A program made the position numbers and the translations under genes. The notes below the pieces were generated by a model. It was not told the DNA's origin, searched no databases, and saw nothing but the letters and a program-made list of their open reading frames with translations. 48,910 nucleotides of DNA, taken from NCBI GenBank assembly GCA_938017505.1, contig CALIKV010000021.1, forward strand, positions 1-48,910. The letters run 5' to 3'. The stretch's first letter is position 1. Each line of letters starts with the position of its first letter. Positions 40,919 through 48,910 of this stretch are shown piece after piece. Source of the DNA: an uncultured Sulfolobales archaeon. Its GTDB lineage: Archaea > Thermoproteota > Thermoprotei_A > Sulfolobales > NBVN01.

Positions 40919-42426
40919 TGGGGTTCGAGGTGGTTATAACTACCGATAGGTCTATGATGAGCAATCACCATGGGAAGGAGTTCTTGGGCTTCATGGCCAC
41001 GGCCCCAGCCATAGGCATTCCTGAGTTCCTGTGGACTTGGATCGCGGCTCCTAAAGTGAGGGTTGACGAGTTTGGGAGGCCAGCTGAAGCGCCTTACGGG
41101 CTGAGGAAGGTTGAAGCCAGGCTTCAGCATCTAGGGTACGACGCCGCCGTCGTTGACCCGGATCACGTACACAAGCACCTGAACTCGATGAAGATCCTCA
41201 TGATAGGTCACCACGACTACTTCGCCTACGGACCGCCCAGCAGCGAGTGGTGGTTCTTAACAGGCAAGGAGCCCTTCAACAGGAGGTCATTCATAAAGTT
41301 CATGAGGAGCGAGCCGGTACGTAAAGCTAAGGAAAGAGGTGTGAAAATAATAGCTGGTGGCCCGGCTGCGTGGCAGTGGTTGTGGGAGGTTGAACTAATG
41401 CGTGAGTTCGGTGTTGACACGGTAGTTGACGGCGAGGCCGAATTCGTCATAGGCGACTTAGTCAGGAAGGCTCTAGACGGTGAGGAGCTGCCCCAGTACG
41501 TGTTCGTAGGACCTCACGAAGTGCCTTCAGTGAACGACATACCCCCGATTAGAGGAGCCAGCGTGAACGGACTGGTCGAGATCATGAGGGGCTGTCCTAG
41601 AGGCTGTAAATTCTGTTCAGTAACTCTCAGGCCCATTAGGTATATTCCGTTAGAGAGAATTGGTCATGAGATCGAGGTGAACGTGAGTAACGGAGTTGTT
41701 GATGCGATACTGCACAGCGAGGACGTGTTGCTCTACGGCGCTGATGGTGTGAAGCCTAGGGAGGAGCCTCTCATAAAGCTGCACAGACTGGTTAAGGAAT
41801 TGACGCCCGGAAGCGTTGCGTGGGCGCACACGAGCTTCGCCGCAGTTAAGTTCGCTGAGGACAACTACAAGTTGATCTCTAGAATAATGAACGAAGTCCT
41901 TCACGGGAAGCAGGACTACTTAGGCGTTGAAGTAGGTCTTGAAACGGGGAGCCCTAACCTAGCTAAGAGGATAATGCCAGCTAAGGCAGCTCCCTATCCA
42001 GCCGAGAGGTGGCCTGAAGTGGTTGAGGACTCTTTAAGCGTGATGCACGAGAACAAGATAATACCGGCCGTCACGATAATCCTGGGGCTCCCTGAAGAGA
42101 CCGCTGACGACCTAGTCAAGACGGCGGAACTCCTGGATAGGCTGCGCCCCTACAGAAGCCTCATAGTGCCTATGTTTTTCGTCCCTATGGGAGCCCTGAA
42201 GAACAGGGAGTGGTTCAAGAGGAACGCTTTGAGGAGGGAACACGTCGACGTCATGCTTAAGACGTTTGAACACTCGTCTTACTGGGCTGGGAGAATAATG
42301 AACGAGTTCTACATGAAGGGGCCCAGACACTCGTTCGTGAAGATAGCGCTTAAGTGCTTCATCGCTTACCTCGAGTACAAAGTAGGCAAGTTGAGGCCCC
42401 AGCTGGAGAGATTGGTCAGCGAGTGA
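40918..42426 (+). CDS. Radical SAM protein with N-terminal B12-binding-type domain
   Basis: The 502-residue protein has the 4Fe-4S SAM motif CPRGCKFC (Cys226, Cys230, Cys233) within GLVEIMRGCPRGCKFCSV. Before it lies an N-terminal domain of the cobalamin-binding/UPF0313 layout: HLGYDAAVVDPDHV, KILMIGHHDYFAYG, VKIIAGGPAAWQWLWEVEL and VDTVVDGEAEFVIGDLV. After it come the elements of the TIM barrel (DYLGVEVGLETGSPNLAKRI, PAVTIILGLPEETADDLVKT). Such enzymes perform methylations or rearrangements. No substrate is evident. GTG 40918 overlaps the previous stop and the next gene starts 11 bases after it. Confidence 0.85.
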   Translation: MGFEVVITTDRSMMSNHHGKEFLGFMATAPAIGIPEFLWTWIAAPKVRVDEFGRPAEAPYGLRKVEARLQHLGYDAAVVDPDHVHKHLNSMKILMIGHHDYFAYGPPSSEWWFLTGKEPFNRRSFIKFMRSEPVRKAKERGVKIIAGGPAAWQWLWEVELMREFGVDTVVDGEAEFVIGDLVRKALDGEELPQYVFVGPHEVPSVNDIPPIRGASVNGLVEIMRGCPRGCKFCSVTLRPIRYIPLERIGHEIEVNVSNGVVDAILHSEDVLLYGADGVKPREEPLIKLHRLVKELTPGSVAWAHTSFAAVKFAEDNYKLISRIMNEVLHGKQDYLGVEVGLETGSPNLAKRIMPAKAAPYPAERWPEVVEDSLSVMHENKIIPAVTIILGLPEETADDLVKTAELLDRLRPYRSLIVPMFFVPMGALKNREWFKRNALRREHVDVMLKTFEHSSYWAGRIMNEFYMKGPRHSFVKIALKCFIAYLEYKVGKLRPQLERLVSE

Positions 42427-42436
42427 GGTCCAGATT

Positions 42437-43690
42437 ATGGGCAAGTCATATCTGATCCCGGTCGCTTCCTCCCTACACGACCCTAGGTCAGTGACTGAGG
42501 TCGTATCGCGTTACACGAGCTTCGAGCTGCCAGTTGATGAGATCGTTAACGTTGTGACGAGCGAATCCTTGGACAAGATCCCAATCACCGCAGAGGACTT
42601 AGCAGTCGTGGCTCCTATAACTGGGGGGACTGAGGAACTGATCATTAGGATTGCCGATAGGGCTGGGCACGCTCTAATACTCCCCCATGAAGAGATGAAC
42701 AGCCTGCCAGCCTCCCTGGAGGCGTACTCGCTCTTGAGGCTCGCTGAGAAACCGGCGACTTTGATTGTTGAGTGGCCGCCCTCTCAGAGGGTTTCAAGGT
42801 TTATTCGTTCGTGGAAGGCGGTCAGCAAGGCGGGCAATTACGTCATCGGGGCTATAGGAGATCCCTCTCCGTGGTTGGTCTACAGCGCAGGCGAAGACGT
42901 TGAGGAGGGCCTGAGAAGGGTGATGCCGAATCTGAGGATCGTCAAGGTAAGCCTAGATGAGTTGATCGAGTTGGTCAGTGAAGTGAGCGATGATGAGGTG
43001 ACTGAGTTAGCGAGCGTAGTGAGCGCGAGGGCTGCTGAGGTGAGGATCCCTCGTCACGAGATCCAGAAATCCCTCAAGATCTACGCGGCTCTTAAGAAAC
43101 TCGTGGACAGGCACGGTTTAAACGCGCTTACGATAAGGTGTTTCGACCTCGTAAAGAGCTTAGGAACAACTGCCTGTCTGTCGTTGTCGTTGCTGAATAG
43201 TGAGGGGTTTGTAGCTGGGTGTGAGGGCGACCTCTCAACCTTGATAACTATGGTGATTCTTAAAGAGCTTTCGGGAGGGCCCGTCTTCATGGGCAATATC
43301 TCGTGGGTTGAGGATGGTGAGATCCTGGTAAGCCACTGCACGATCGCCTTAAAGATGACTGAGAAGTACGAGCTAGATACGCACTTCGAGTCCGGAATGG
43401 GGGTCGGAATTGCAGGTCACGTCCCCAACAACACAATAGTCACGATCGCCAGACTTGATCCCCTGACATACGCTTTAAGAATCGCTAAGGGCAGAATAAT
43501 TAACGGAAGGCCCTCAAGTCCTAGACACTGCAGAACGCAACTCAAAATCAAAGTAAGTAGAGAAATGACCTCACAAATTCTGGAAAATCCAACAGGCAAT
43601 CACTGCGCGTTAGTTCTAGAAGATTTGGAGACAGAACTACATTTCGTCGCAGAAATCCTCGGCGTCGCAACTGAAAGCCTCGTTCTTTAG
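42437..43690 (+). CDS. L-fucose/L-arabinose isomerase-like protein
   Basis: The 417-residue protein resembles the fucose/arabinose isomerase superfamily proteins. Its N-terminal region is an alpha/beta domain (LAVVAPITGGTEELIIRIAD; an Asp/Glu-rich sugar-domain layout). The C-terminal half has LTIRCFDLVKS, EGFVAGCEGDLSTLITMVIL (Glu263, Asp265), GGPVFMGNISWVEDGEILVS followed by His300-Cys301, and HFESGMGVGIAG (His316). The Glu and His positions correspond to the metal-binding residues of the family. The partner genes (unknown protein and radical SAM) suggest an unusual sugar or cofactor reaction. Start ATG 42437. Confidence 0.75.
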   Translation: MGKSYLIPVASSLHDPRSVTEVVSRYTSFELPVDEIVNVVTSESLDKIPITAEDLAVVAPITGGTEELIIRIADRAGHALILPHEEMNSLPASLEAYSLLRLAEKPATLIVEWPPSQRVSRFIRSWKAVSKAGNYVIGAIGDPSPWLVYSAGEDVEEGLRRVMPNLRIVKVSLDELIELVSEVSDDEVTELASVVSARAAEVRIPRHEIQKSLKIYAALKKLVDRHGLNALTIRCFDLVKSLGTTACLSLSLLNSEGFVAGCEGDLSTLITMVILKELSGGPVFMGNISWVEDGEILVSHCTIALKMTEKYELDTHFESGMGVGIAGHVPNNTIVTIARLDPLTYALRIAKGRIINGRPSSPRHCRTQLKIKVSREMTSQILENPTGNHCALVLEDLETELHFVAEILGVATESLVL

Positions 43691-43749
43691 AGCGGGTTTT
43701 CGGGGACCTCCGCTGGCGTCAGCAAGTACTCGATGCTAGGGGGGCACCC

Positions 43750-43971
43750 ATGTCAAGAGGAAGTCTCTTCATTCAAGGGCGTAAGTTCAAAGCTCCTTAT
43801 GTAGTAGACTTCAATATCAGCAGAGCAAGAAACTCTTTCAAGGGAAATGGGTCCAGAATTCCAGTAACGTATGGTGTCCCAGTAAACTCATCTCTTGGAG
43901 AGCTCGAGTTTTTAGGTTTGTCTTCCAGTTCGTTCTTCGTTGATGTGGGGTTAGATTTTCTTTGTGAGTAG
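43750..43971 (+). CDS. Doubtful small ORF, unknown
   Basis: ATG 43750 after a G-run (GGGGGGCACCC) begins a 73-codon frame. Its start has some coding look (SLFIQGRKFKAPYVVDFNIS) but its end is low-complexity and overlaps the last 21 bases of the convergent copper ATPase gene. No family recognised. It may be noise or a remnant; the composition is more AT-rich than the genes on its left. Confidence 0.25.
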   Translation: MSRGSLFIQGRKFKAPYVVDFNISRARNSFKGNGSRIPVTYGVPVNSSLGELEFLGLSSSSFFVDVGLDFLCE

Positions 43972-46356
43972 AGTTGTTGCGTTTATGATTACGCTTATGT
44001 CGCTTAGCACCATTGCCAGAGCAGCCATTTCTGGTCTGATGATTATGCCGTAGTTCGCGTAGAGTAGGCCTGCCGCGATTGGGATTAGGGTGGCGTTGTA
44101 GATGAAGGCCCACGCGACGTTTTCAGCAGATTTTTTCTTGACTACGCTGCTTAGGTTTAGGAGGGTGATGAGGTCTGTTAGTCTGCTCTTGGTAAGTACA
44201 ACGTCTCCAGATTCCCTTGAAATTTCGGAGCCGCTGCCCACCGCTACTCCGAGGGAAGACGATGATATGGCTGGTGCGTCGTTAATTCCGTCTCCGACGA
44301 ACATTACTTTGATTCCTCTATTCTGCATGTTCTTCACTAGTTCTGCTTTCTCGTCTGGTTTGAGTTCTGAGAACGCGAGGTCTAGGTTGAGGGTTTTTGA
44401 GTAGTACTTCACGCTAGTCTCAGTATCCCCACTTACAAGACCTACTTTCAGACCGCGTGACTTCAGCTCTCTAACGACTTCCCCGACTTCCGGCTTGAGA
44501 GAGTCTCCAATCTCGAGTACTGCTGATACCTTATTCCCGACAGCAACGAGAACTGCTATAGAGCCTTCGCTTCCAATCTCTTTAACGAGTTCCATAACCC
44601 CACTATCGTAGCTTGCTCCCGATCTCTCCATAAGTTCTAGATTCCCGACAGCAACCGTAGTTTCGTTAATGGAGCCAGCAACTCCCATCCCGGGCATGTG
44701 GACGAACTCAGATGGTTCCTCCACCCCCACCTCCTTCTCCATGCAGTAGTCTAGAAGAGCTCTCGAGATAGGGTGCTCACTCCTAGACTCAACGCTACAG
44801 GCATACTTGAGTATCGAGTTCTCGTCAACTGATCCATCAATCAGGTAGACCTTCCTAACCGATGGTTTTCCAACAGTTAGAGTCCCGGTCTTGTCAAACA
44901 GAACTGCTCCCACCTCAGACACTCTCTCGAAGGTATCTCCTCGCCTCACTAGTATGCCGTTCCTAGTAGCTCTCAAGACAGCTATTGAAACAACCATCGG
45001 GACTGCTATCCCGAGACCGCAAGGACATGCTACAGCTAACACAGCAGCCGTGAACGTTAGTGCGAGAGCTGGCTCACTAGCTAGGAACCACCAGTAAGTT
45101 AGTGTGAGAGCAGCTATTGCTACGACGGTCCAGGTAAGGAACCCTACGATTCTGTCAGCGATCCTAATCACTTCAGGTTTGTAGAATTGAGCCTCCCTAA
45201 TAGTCTCGACGATATGGTAGAGGATTGTGTCTCTGGAGGCTCTGGTTACCCTGATTCTCAGGTAACCGCTCGTCAAGACGCTGCCTGCCAGCACCGGGTC
45301 TCTGGTTTCAGCTTTCTTAAGTCTGGGAACCGGCTCTCCAGTGAAGCTCGACTCATCTACGTAACCCCACCCATCGACAACTACCCCGTCGACCGGCACT
45401 ATCTCTCCAGCCTTGACCTCCACGACCTCCCCAGACACGATGCTTGGGACGCTCTTCTCTCTCACTGTCCCGTTCTCAATCACCCTGGCTTTCCCGTAGA
45501 GGGTTTTAGCTAGGTCCTCAAGAGATTTGAAAGACCTCTTCCTCAGCCTCTCTTCGAGGTATCTCCCGAAGCCTACGAAGCCTGCGACACCGGCTGACGC
45601 TTCAAAGAATGAAGTGCTATGAAGGCCTTTACTCCACTCTATAAAGCCTAGGACTCCCACCATACCAGCTATTAAGGTTGTTAGGACAGACAGTGCTACT
45701 AGGGAGTCCATGGTGGGGGAGAGCCTGATCAAAGACTTCACCCCCCTAACAATCATGTCGGACCCCATACCCACAGCTACTGCGGCCAGCGACGCTAGTA
45801 GGAGTTCGCTCTCGTGTTGTGGAAGTAGCTCGTAGTACATGCTCAACATAGCATAGACTACGGTGAAGAGCCCGATTGAGAAGGCCGTAAGCCTTCTATG
45901 AAGCAGGAATTTCTCTCGAGGCTCCCTGCTCGAGGCTTCCTCCGCAAGACCGACCACGCTCACTCCAAGACCCTTAACTCTCGCGACTACCTCGTCAGGA
46001 GTGGTGGAGAGGGGGTTATACGTTATGCTTACGAGCCTAGTTACTGATGAGGCGCGGCACTCCAGGACCCCGGGGACTCTTAAGATTCTTGATTCTACTA
46101 CACTTGCCTCACTCTCGTCTAGTTCGCGTACAGAGAGAATTAACCTTTCTTTGAGGATATCGTATCCGGCTTCCCTTACTGCTCTGTATATGTCTTTCAG
46201 CCCGCACTCCTCACTCTCATACTCCACAACAGCTTCTCCTGAGGAGGGGTCAATCTCGATTCTGTGGAAGCCTCTTAACTTCCCTAAGCTCCTCTGTATA
46301 GAGTAGACGCAGGTAGGACAATCAATACCTACTATCCTAATCTTCTCCCTCACCAC
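43951..46356 (-). CDS. copA: Copper-transporting P1B-type ATPase (CopA-like)
   Basis: This is a Cu+ efflux ATPase in the cell membrane. In order: an HMA domain with GIDCPTC, a second HMA-like domain without CxxC (LSVRELDESEASVVESRILR), then helices; the actuator segment DESSFTGEPVP; the metal-binding CPCG helix (AVACPCGLGIAVPM); DKTGTLTVG (phosphorylated Asp); SEHPISRALL; and GDGINDAPA. TM7 keeps YN (FIYNATLIPIAAG); TM8 has MVLSDIS where CopA usually has M-x2-SS. Most likely start is one of two adjacent GTGs (46356 or 46353); an ATG further up (46389) lies inside the YHS gene. It overlaps the YHS gene 3' end, so the two form an operon. Confidence 0.9.
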   Translation of the reverse strand: MVREKIRIVGIDCPTCVYSIQRSLGKLRGFHRIEIDPSSGEAVVEYESEECGLKDIYRAVREAGYDILKERLILSVRELDESEASVVESRILRVPGVLECRASSVTRLVSITYNPLSTTPDEVVARVKGLGVSVVGLAEEASSREPREKFLLHRRLTAFSIGLFTVVYAMLSMYYELLPQHESELLLASLAAVAVGMGSDMIVRGVKSLIRLSPTMDSLVALSVLTTLIAGMVGVLGFIEWSKGLHSTSFFEASAGVAGFVGFGRYLEERLRKRSFKSLEDLAKTLYGKARVIENGTVREKSVPSIVSGEVVEVKAGEIVPVDGVVVDGWGYVDESSFTGEPVPRLKKAETRDPVLAGSVLTSGYLRIRVTRASRDTILYHIVETIREAQFYKPEVIRIADRIVGFLTWTVVAIAALTLTYWWFLASEPALALTFTAAVLAVACPCGLGIAVPMVVSIAVLRATRNGILVRRGDTFERVSEVGAVLFDKTGTLTVGKPSVRKVYLIDGSVDENSILKYACSVESRSEHPISRALLDYCMEKEVGVEEPSEFVHMPGMGVAGSINETTVAVGNLELMERSGASYDSGVMELVKEIGSEGSIAVLVAVGNKVSAVLEIGDSLKPEVGEVVRELKSRGLKVGLVSGDTETSVKYYSKTLNLDLAFSELKPDEKAELVKNMQNRGIKVMFVGDGINDAPAISSSSLGVAVGSGSEISRESGDVVLTKSRLTDLITLLNLSSVVKKKSAENVAWAFIYNATLIPIAAGLLYANYGIIIRPEMAALAMVLSDISVIINATTLLTKKI

Positions 46357-46549
46357 GACCACTAGGCATACCCACAGGACCGTGCTCAAGATAATACTCA
46401 GGATTCTTCTCGAATAGGTTCCTGCAATGCTTGCTGCAGAAGTAGTATACCCTCCCTCTGTAGATCGTCTTGTAAACAGTCCTCACAGGATCCACCCTCA
46501 TCCCACAAACAGGATCCACCTCAAAAGACGCACCACCCACCCCACTCAC
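46337..46549 (-). CDS. YHS domain protein, copper operon
   Basis: A 70-residue protein dominated by a YHS/TRASH-like metal-binding domain: FEVDPVCGMRVDPVRTVYKT then RGRVYYFCSKHCRNLFEKNP, with Cys residues in VCGM and FCSKHC. It probably chelates copper or helps deliver it to the ATPase encoded immediately downstream. GTG 46549 is chosen from the minus-strand TATA at 46574-46584; an upstream start (46612) would add 21 residues of Cys-rich, non-family sequence that spans the promoter. The stop overlaps the copA start region. Confidence 0.8.
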   Translation of the reverse strand: MSGVGGASFEVDPVCGMRVDPVRTVYKTIYRGRVYYFCSKHCRNLFEKNPEYYLEHGPVGMPSGRGEGED

Positions 46550-46573
46550 CCAACAAAAATCACAACACCAACA

Positions 46574-46584
46574 AATAAATATAA
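46574..46584 (-). promoter_or_regulatory. Minus-strand TATA box of the YHS-copA operon
   Basis: On the minus strand GTTATATTTATTT. It is about 25-35 bases before GTG 46549, suggesting a leaderless transcript. Confidence 0.55.
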
Positions 46585-46612
46585 CACTGTTAATGTTGCG
46601 AGTACACACCAC

Positions 46613-47065
46613 GGTGACGAGCAGGAAACATGAAAGAACGAAGAGGTTAGAAGGAGTTAAGGAGTTTGGGTTTCATGACTGTATGCATCATCTGATATCA
46701 TCTATCACGAGATTCTTGGGAATCATTGAGTTTCTTACCTCTCTTGCATTTGGGTTTGTTACTGTTTTCTTCCCCCGCAGGAGCTTCACACGCTCCCCCC
46801 ACATACGAGGCAGGCTTCCTCTCACACCAAAACATCAAATAAAACCCTCACAAATTTCATGAAACCTGCCGAGGTTGAGTAAGGTATGACGCGGCGCGGC
46901 CTCAGTCGCTAGTTTGGGCAGGGAAGAAATAACAGGAATTGTGTATTACTTTCCCGTGACTCAATCACACCCGCGCGGGAACGCCACTTCATCATATGCG
47001 TGCCCACGTATTTATGCTTTAAACCACCCGGAATATTAGGCGCTGCCTTTCAGGAAGACTGAGAA
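46613..47065. other. Gene-free stretch between the YHS gene and the broken kinase
   Basis: An open plus-strand frame (46593-46862) shows no family and is probably chance. On the minus strand between 46660 and 46840 there is coding-like sequence (WGERVKLLRGKKTVTNPNAR in one frame) that might be the tail of a decayed transposon gene, but I cannot confirm it. AT-rich sequence near 47000-47025 (TATTTATGC) could be the kinase promoter. Confidence 0.35.
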
Positions 47066-47890
47066 ATGACTAGGTATGACGTTCTCGTGCTTGGTGACTT
47101 GAATGTCGATATCATTATGTGCGTGAATAAGTTGCCTGAACCTGATGAGGATGTTCAAGCAACTAATTTTAGGATCCGTCCAGGCGGTGTTGGCTATAAC
47201 GTGAGTACTGCCCTACTGGAACTAGGATTAACGCCTTACCTCGTCGGGAGTGTTGGTGACGATTTCTTCGGTCGGTATGTCGTCGAGAGAATGGGGGAGA
47301 AAGGTCTGGAAGTAGGAGGGGTGAAAATGATCAGCGGTGTTGAGACGGGCGTCACAAGCATATTGGTTTTGCCTACCGGAAGTAGAGCCATAACGAGCTT
47401 TAGGGGGGCTAACAAACACGCGACGATCGCCGCGCAAGACCTCAGCGTGTTGGGTTCCGTGAAGCACGTGCATGTCTCGGGCTATATGCTACTCAACCCT
47501 GACGGGAGGAGGGCGGGAATCAACGTACTTGGCAGGGCGGGGAGGCTTGGGATCCCGAGGAGTGTGGACCTGGGGGAGAGCGGCCTTCAGCGGGCTGGAG
47601 AGGGTTCTCGCGGTTAAGGGGTTGGTTGAGTATGTGTTCATGAACGAGAAAGAGTTGAAGTCTGATCGGGCTCGAGGTTCTTGAAAGTGGTGGCAGGATC
47701 CACCGCCTCATCGGGGCAGACGTGACGGTCGTTAAGTTGGGTGAGAGGGGGTCTGTGGCGTTCACTAGGGGTGAGGTCCTGAGACAGGAGGCGTTCAGGG
47801 TCAGGGCTCACGACTATACGGGTGCCGGCGACGCGTTTGACGCCGGATTTATTTATGGTGCTTTAATGCGTCTAGACTTGCGCATGACTC
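47066..47890 (+). pseudogene. PfkB-family sugar kinase (ribokinase-like), frameshifted and 3'-truncated
   Basis: The start is normal: ATG 47066, VLVLGDLNVDIIMCVNKLPE, the RPGGVGYNVSTALLELG glycine motif, VGSVGDDFFGRYV. After GIPRSVDLG the frame is lost near 47575, and the next frame carries FSGLERVLAVKGLVEYVFMN. A second shift near 47665 restores GLEVLESGGRIHRLIGADVT and then VTVVKLGERGSVAF and YTGAGDAFDAGFIYG, the C-terminal catalytic motif. The gene then ends abruptly near MTLK (about 47890) instead of continuing for 30-50 residues. The adjacent sequence joins an aminotransferase fragment. Confidence 0.8.
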
Positions 47891-47921
47891 TAAAAATAGT
47901 GTTTCATAGGTATTCTATTAA

Positions 47922-48910
47922 CATCTTGGTTACTGTGATCCCGAGATAGTTAAGGTGATTAAGGAGCAGGCTGAAGAACTAATACACTTTACTTTCATAT
48001 ACGGCTACAACATACCTGCTCTCCAATTAGCTGAAGAGCTGCTTTCCCTAGCAGGTTTTAAGGACTGGAGAGTTGTTTTAGGCTTGAGTGGTAGCGACGC
48101 TAACGAGGGTGCTTTAATGCTTGCTAAAGGGTTTAGGAGAAACTCAAGAGTGTTGATAAGTAATTCGGGCAGTTTCCACGGGTGTTGTGTCGGTACTACA
48201 ACTGTTTCCGGTATGGATTTGTCTGTTAAGGTCTCGAAGATAATAGGTTCTTGGTTAGAGAGTGTTAAGGCTCCTTACCCTTACTGCTATAGGTGCCCAC
48301 TAGGACTGAAGCCTAAATCTTGCGGGATGTCGTGTGTTGAGTGTGTAAGGTCCCTAATAGATAATGTTGGTTCTGAGAACGTGATAGCGCTGATTACTGA
48401 GTCTATTCAGGGTGATGGAGGCATAGTAGTGCCTCCTGAAAACTACTTCACGTTACTTGAAGGTGTATTAAGGAGGCATGAAATACTATAATAGTTGATG
48501 AGGTTCAGACAGGCTTGGGCAGGACGGGGAAGTGGTTCGGGTACCAACACTTTAGCTTCAGACCTGACGTAATAACTCTGGGGAAGCCTCTTGGTTTCGG
48601 TTTACCTATCTCAGCTATACTGGGTAGGGAAGACATGATGAATTCTCTACCTGATTTCGCGTACTCCTTCACTCTTGCTGGCAACTCACTCATAGCTAGA
48701 GTTGCGTTAAGAACTATCCAGCTAATTAGGGAGAGGGATCTAGTGAGAAGGGCTGAGAAGCTCGGCGATATCGTTTTGAGGAGGTTAAGCAAGCTACGTG
48801 ATGAGTGTTCTATAGTTGGTGATGTTAGGGGGAAAGGCTTAATGATAGGTTTAGAATTAGTGAAGGATAAGGAGAGTAAGGTTAGGGGGTTTGAGGAAGC
48901 TAAGAAAGTA
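47922..48910 (+). pseudogene. Class III PLP aminotransferase, 5'-truncated with a -1 frameshift; runs off the window
   Basis: Aminotransferase sequence begins mid-gene at 47922 (HLGYCDPEIVKVIKEQAEEL; full members have about 50 more residues before it). It continues LSGSDANEGALMLAKGF, HGCCVGTT and ITESIQGDGGIVVPPENYFT. At about 48487 one base is missing: the frame ends HEIL-stop, but reading one frame over gives IVDEVQTGLGRTGKWFGYQH and TLGKPLGFGLPISAILGRED (PLP lysine region) to the window end. So the gene is truncated at the 5' end and frameshifted. The family includes ornithine, 4-aminobutyrate and archaeal amino-acid racemase-type enzymes. Confidence 0.75.

Noticed and set aside
46660-46840. 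Tail of an IS605-type transposase (TnpB) on the minus strand
   Set aside because: Resemblance is only impressionistic; no catalytic motifs, zinc finger or element ends could be found.
1-48910. CRISPR array
   Set aside because: No regularly spaced repeat units were seen on reading the window; the only exact direct repeat noted is the two-copy one at 25375-25458.

Overview
This window is archaeal DNA, most likely from a thermophilic member of the Thermoproteota (Crenarchaeota). The evidence is TATA-box promoters close to start codons (several mRNAs look leaderless), frequent GTG and TTG starts, heavy use of AGG/AGA arginine codons, a pilin with an archaeal class III signal, and archaeal-type gene sets (CstA with a small partner, ArsA-like ATPase, split LysO). 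No rRNA or tRNA gene was found, so the lineage cannot be fixed further.

Layout. 1-4229: end of an AroM-like gene, an M29-like aminopeptidase, a MIP18-type Fe-S assembly protein, an HTH regulator overlapping a flavin-reductase-like gene, and a lysine exporter (LysO) split into two adjacent genes. 4324-9948: a MacB-like ABC system whose middle gene encodes a giant exported protein with nine similar beta-type repeats, followed by a convergent exported protein. 11404-15189: threonyl-tRNA synthetase behind a possible tiny leader ORF, then a 5'-truncated sodium symporter head-to-head with hisD at what looks like a rearrangement junction. 15321-17791: an overlapping pxpA-pxpB-pxpC operon for 5-oxoproline hydrolysis. 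17900-22664: a winged-helix-like protein, a small membrane protein plus CstA, and an ArsA-like ATPase between two unknown genes.

22665-25913 is a decayed, rearranged segment. The front of an ABC-2 exporter (ATPase and permease N-terminus) is on the minus strand and the permease C-terminus is on the plus strand 2.4 kb away. A 22-base near-identical inverted repeat lies at the two broken ends. Between them are AT-rich genes and gene fragments, including an intact pyrimidine-dimer glycosylase. 25961-29650: a membrane protein and a BtuFCD/FecBCD-type uptake system whose ATPase lacks the usual Q-loop and H-loop residues. 29878-33766: thymidine kinase, a YkvI-like transporter and a YhdT/PanF-type sodium symporter pair. 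33923-39967: an HpcH/HpaI aldolase, a candidate structured RNA, a pilin-like protein, a saccharopine/lysine dehydrogenase-like enzyme, CysRS, an M20 hydrolase and RidA.

40535-43690 is the most interesting intact unit: a tightly packed operon of an unknown 127-residue protein, a B12-binding-type radical SAM enzyme and a protein resembling the C-terminal domain of fucose/arabinose isomerases. A 567-base region rich in perfect hairpins precedes it. 43951-46549 is a YHS protein with a Cu+-type P1B ATPase. The right end (47066-48910) holds two broken genes joined to each other, a PfkB-type sugar kinase and a class III aminotransferase.

Many genes concern amino acids and small metabolites: LysO, 5-oxoprolinase, the aminopeptidase, the lysine dehydrogenase, the M20 hydrolase, RidA and several transporters. 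This suggests a peptide- or amino-acid-scavenging heterotroph, but that is inference.
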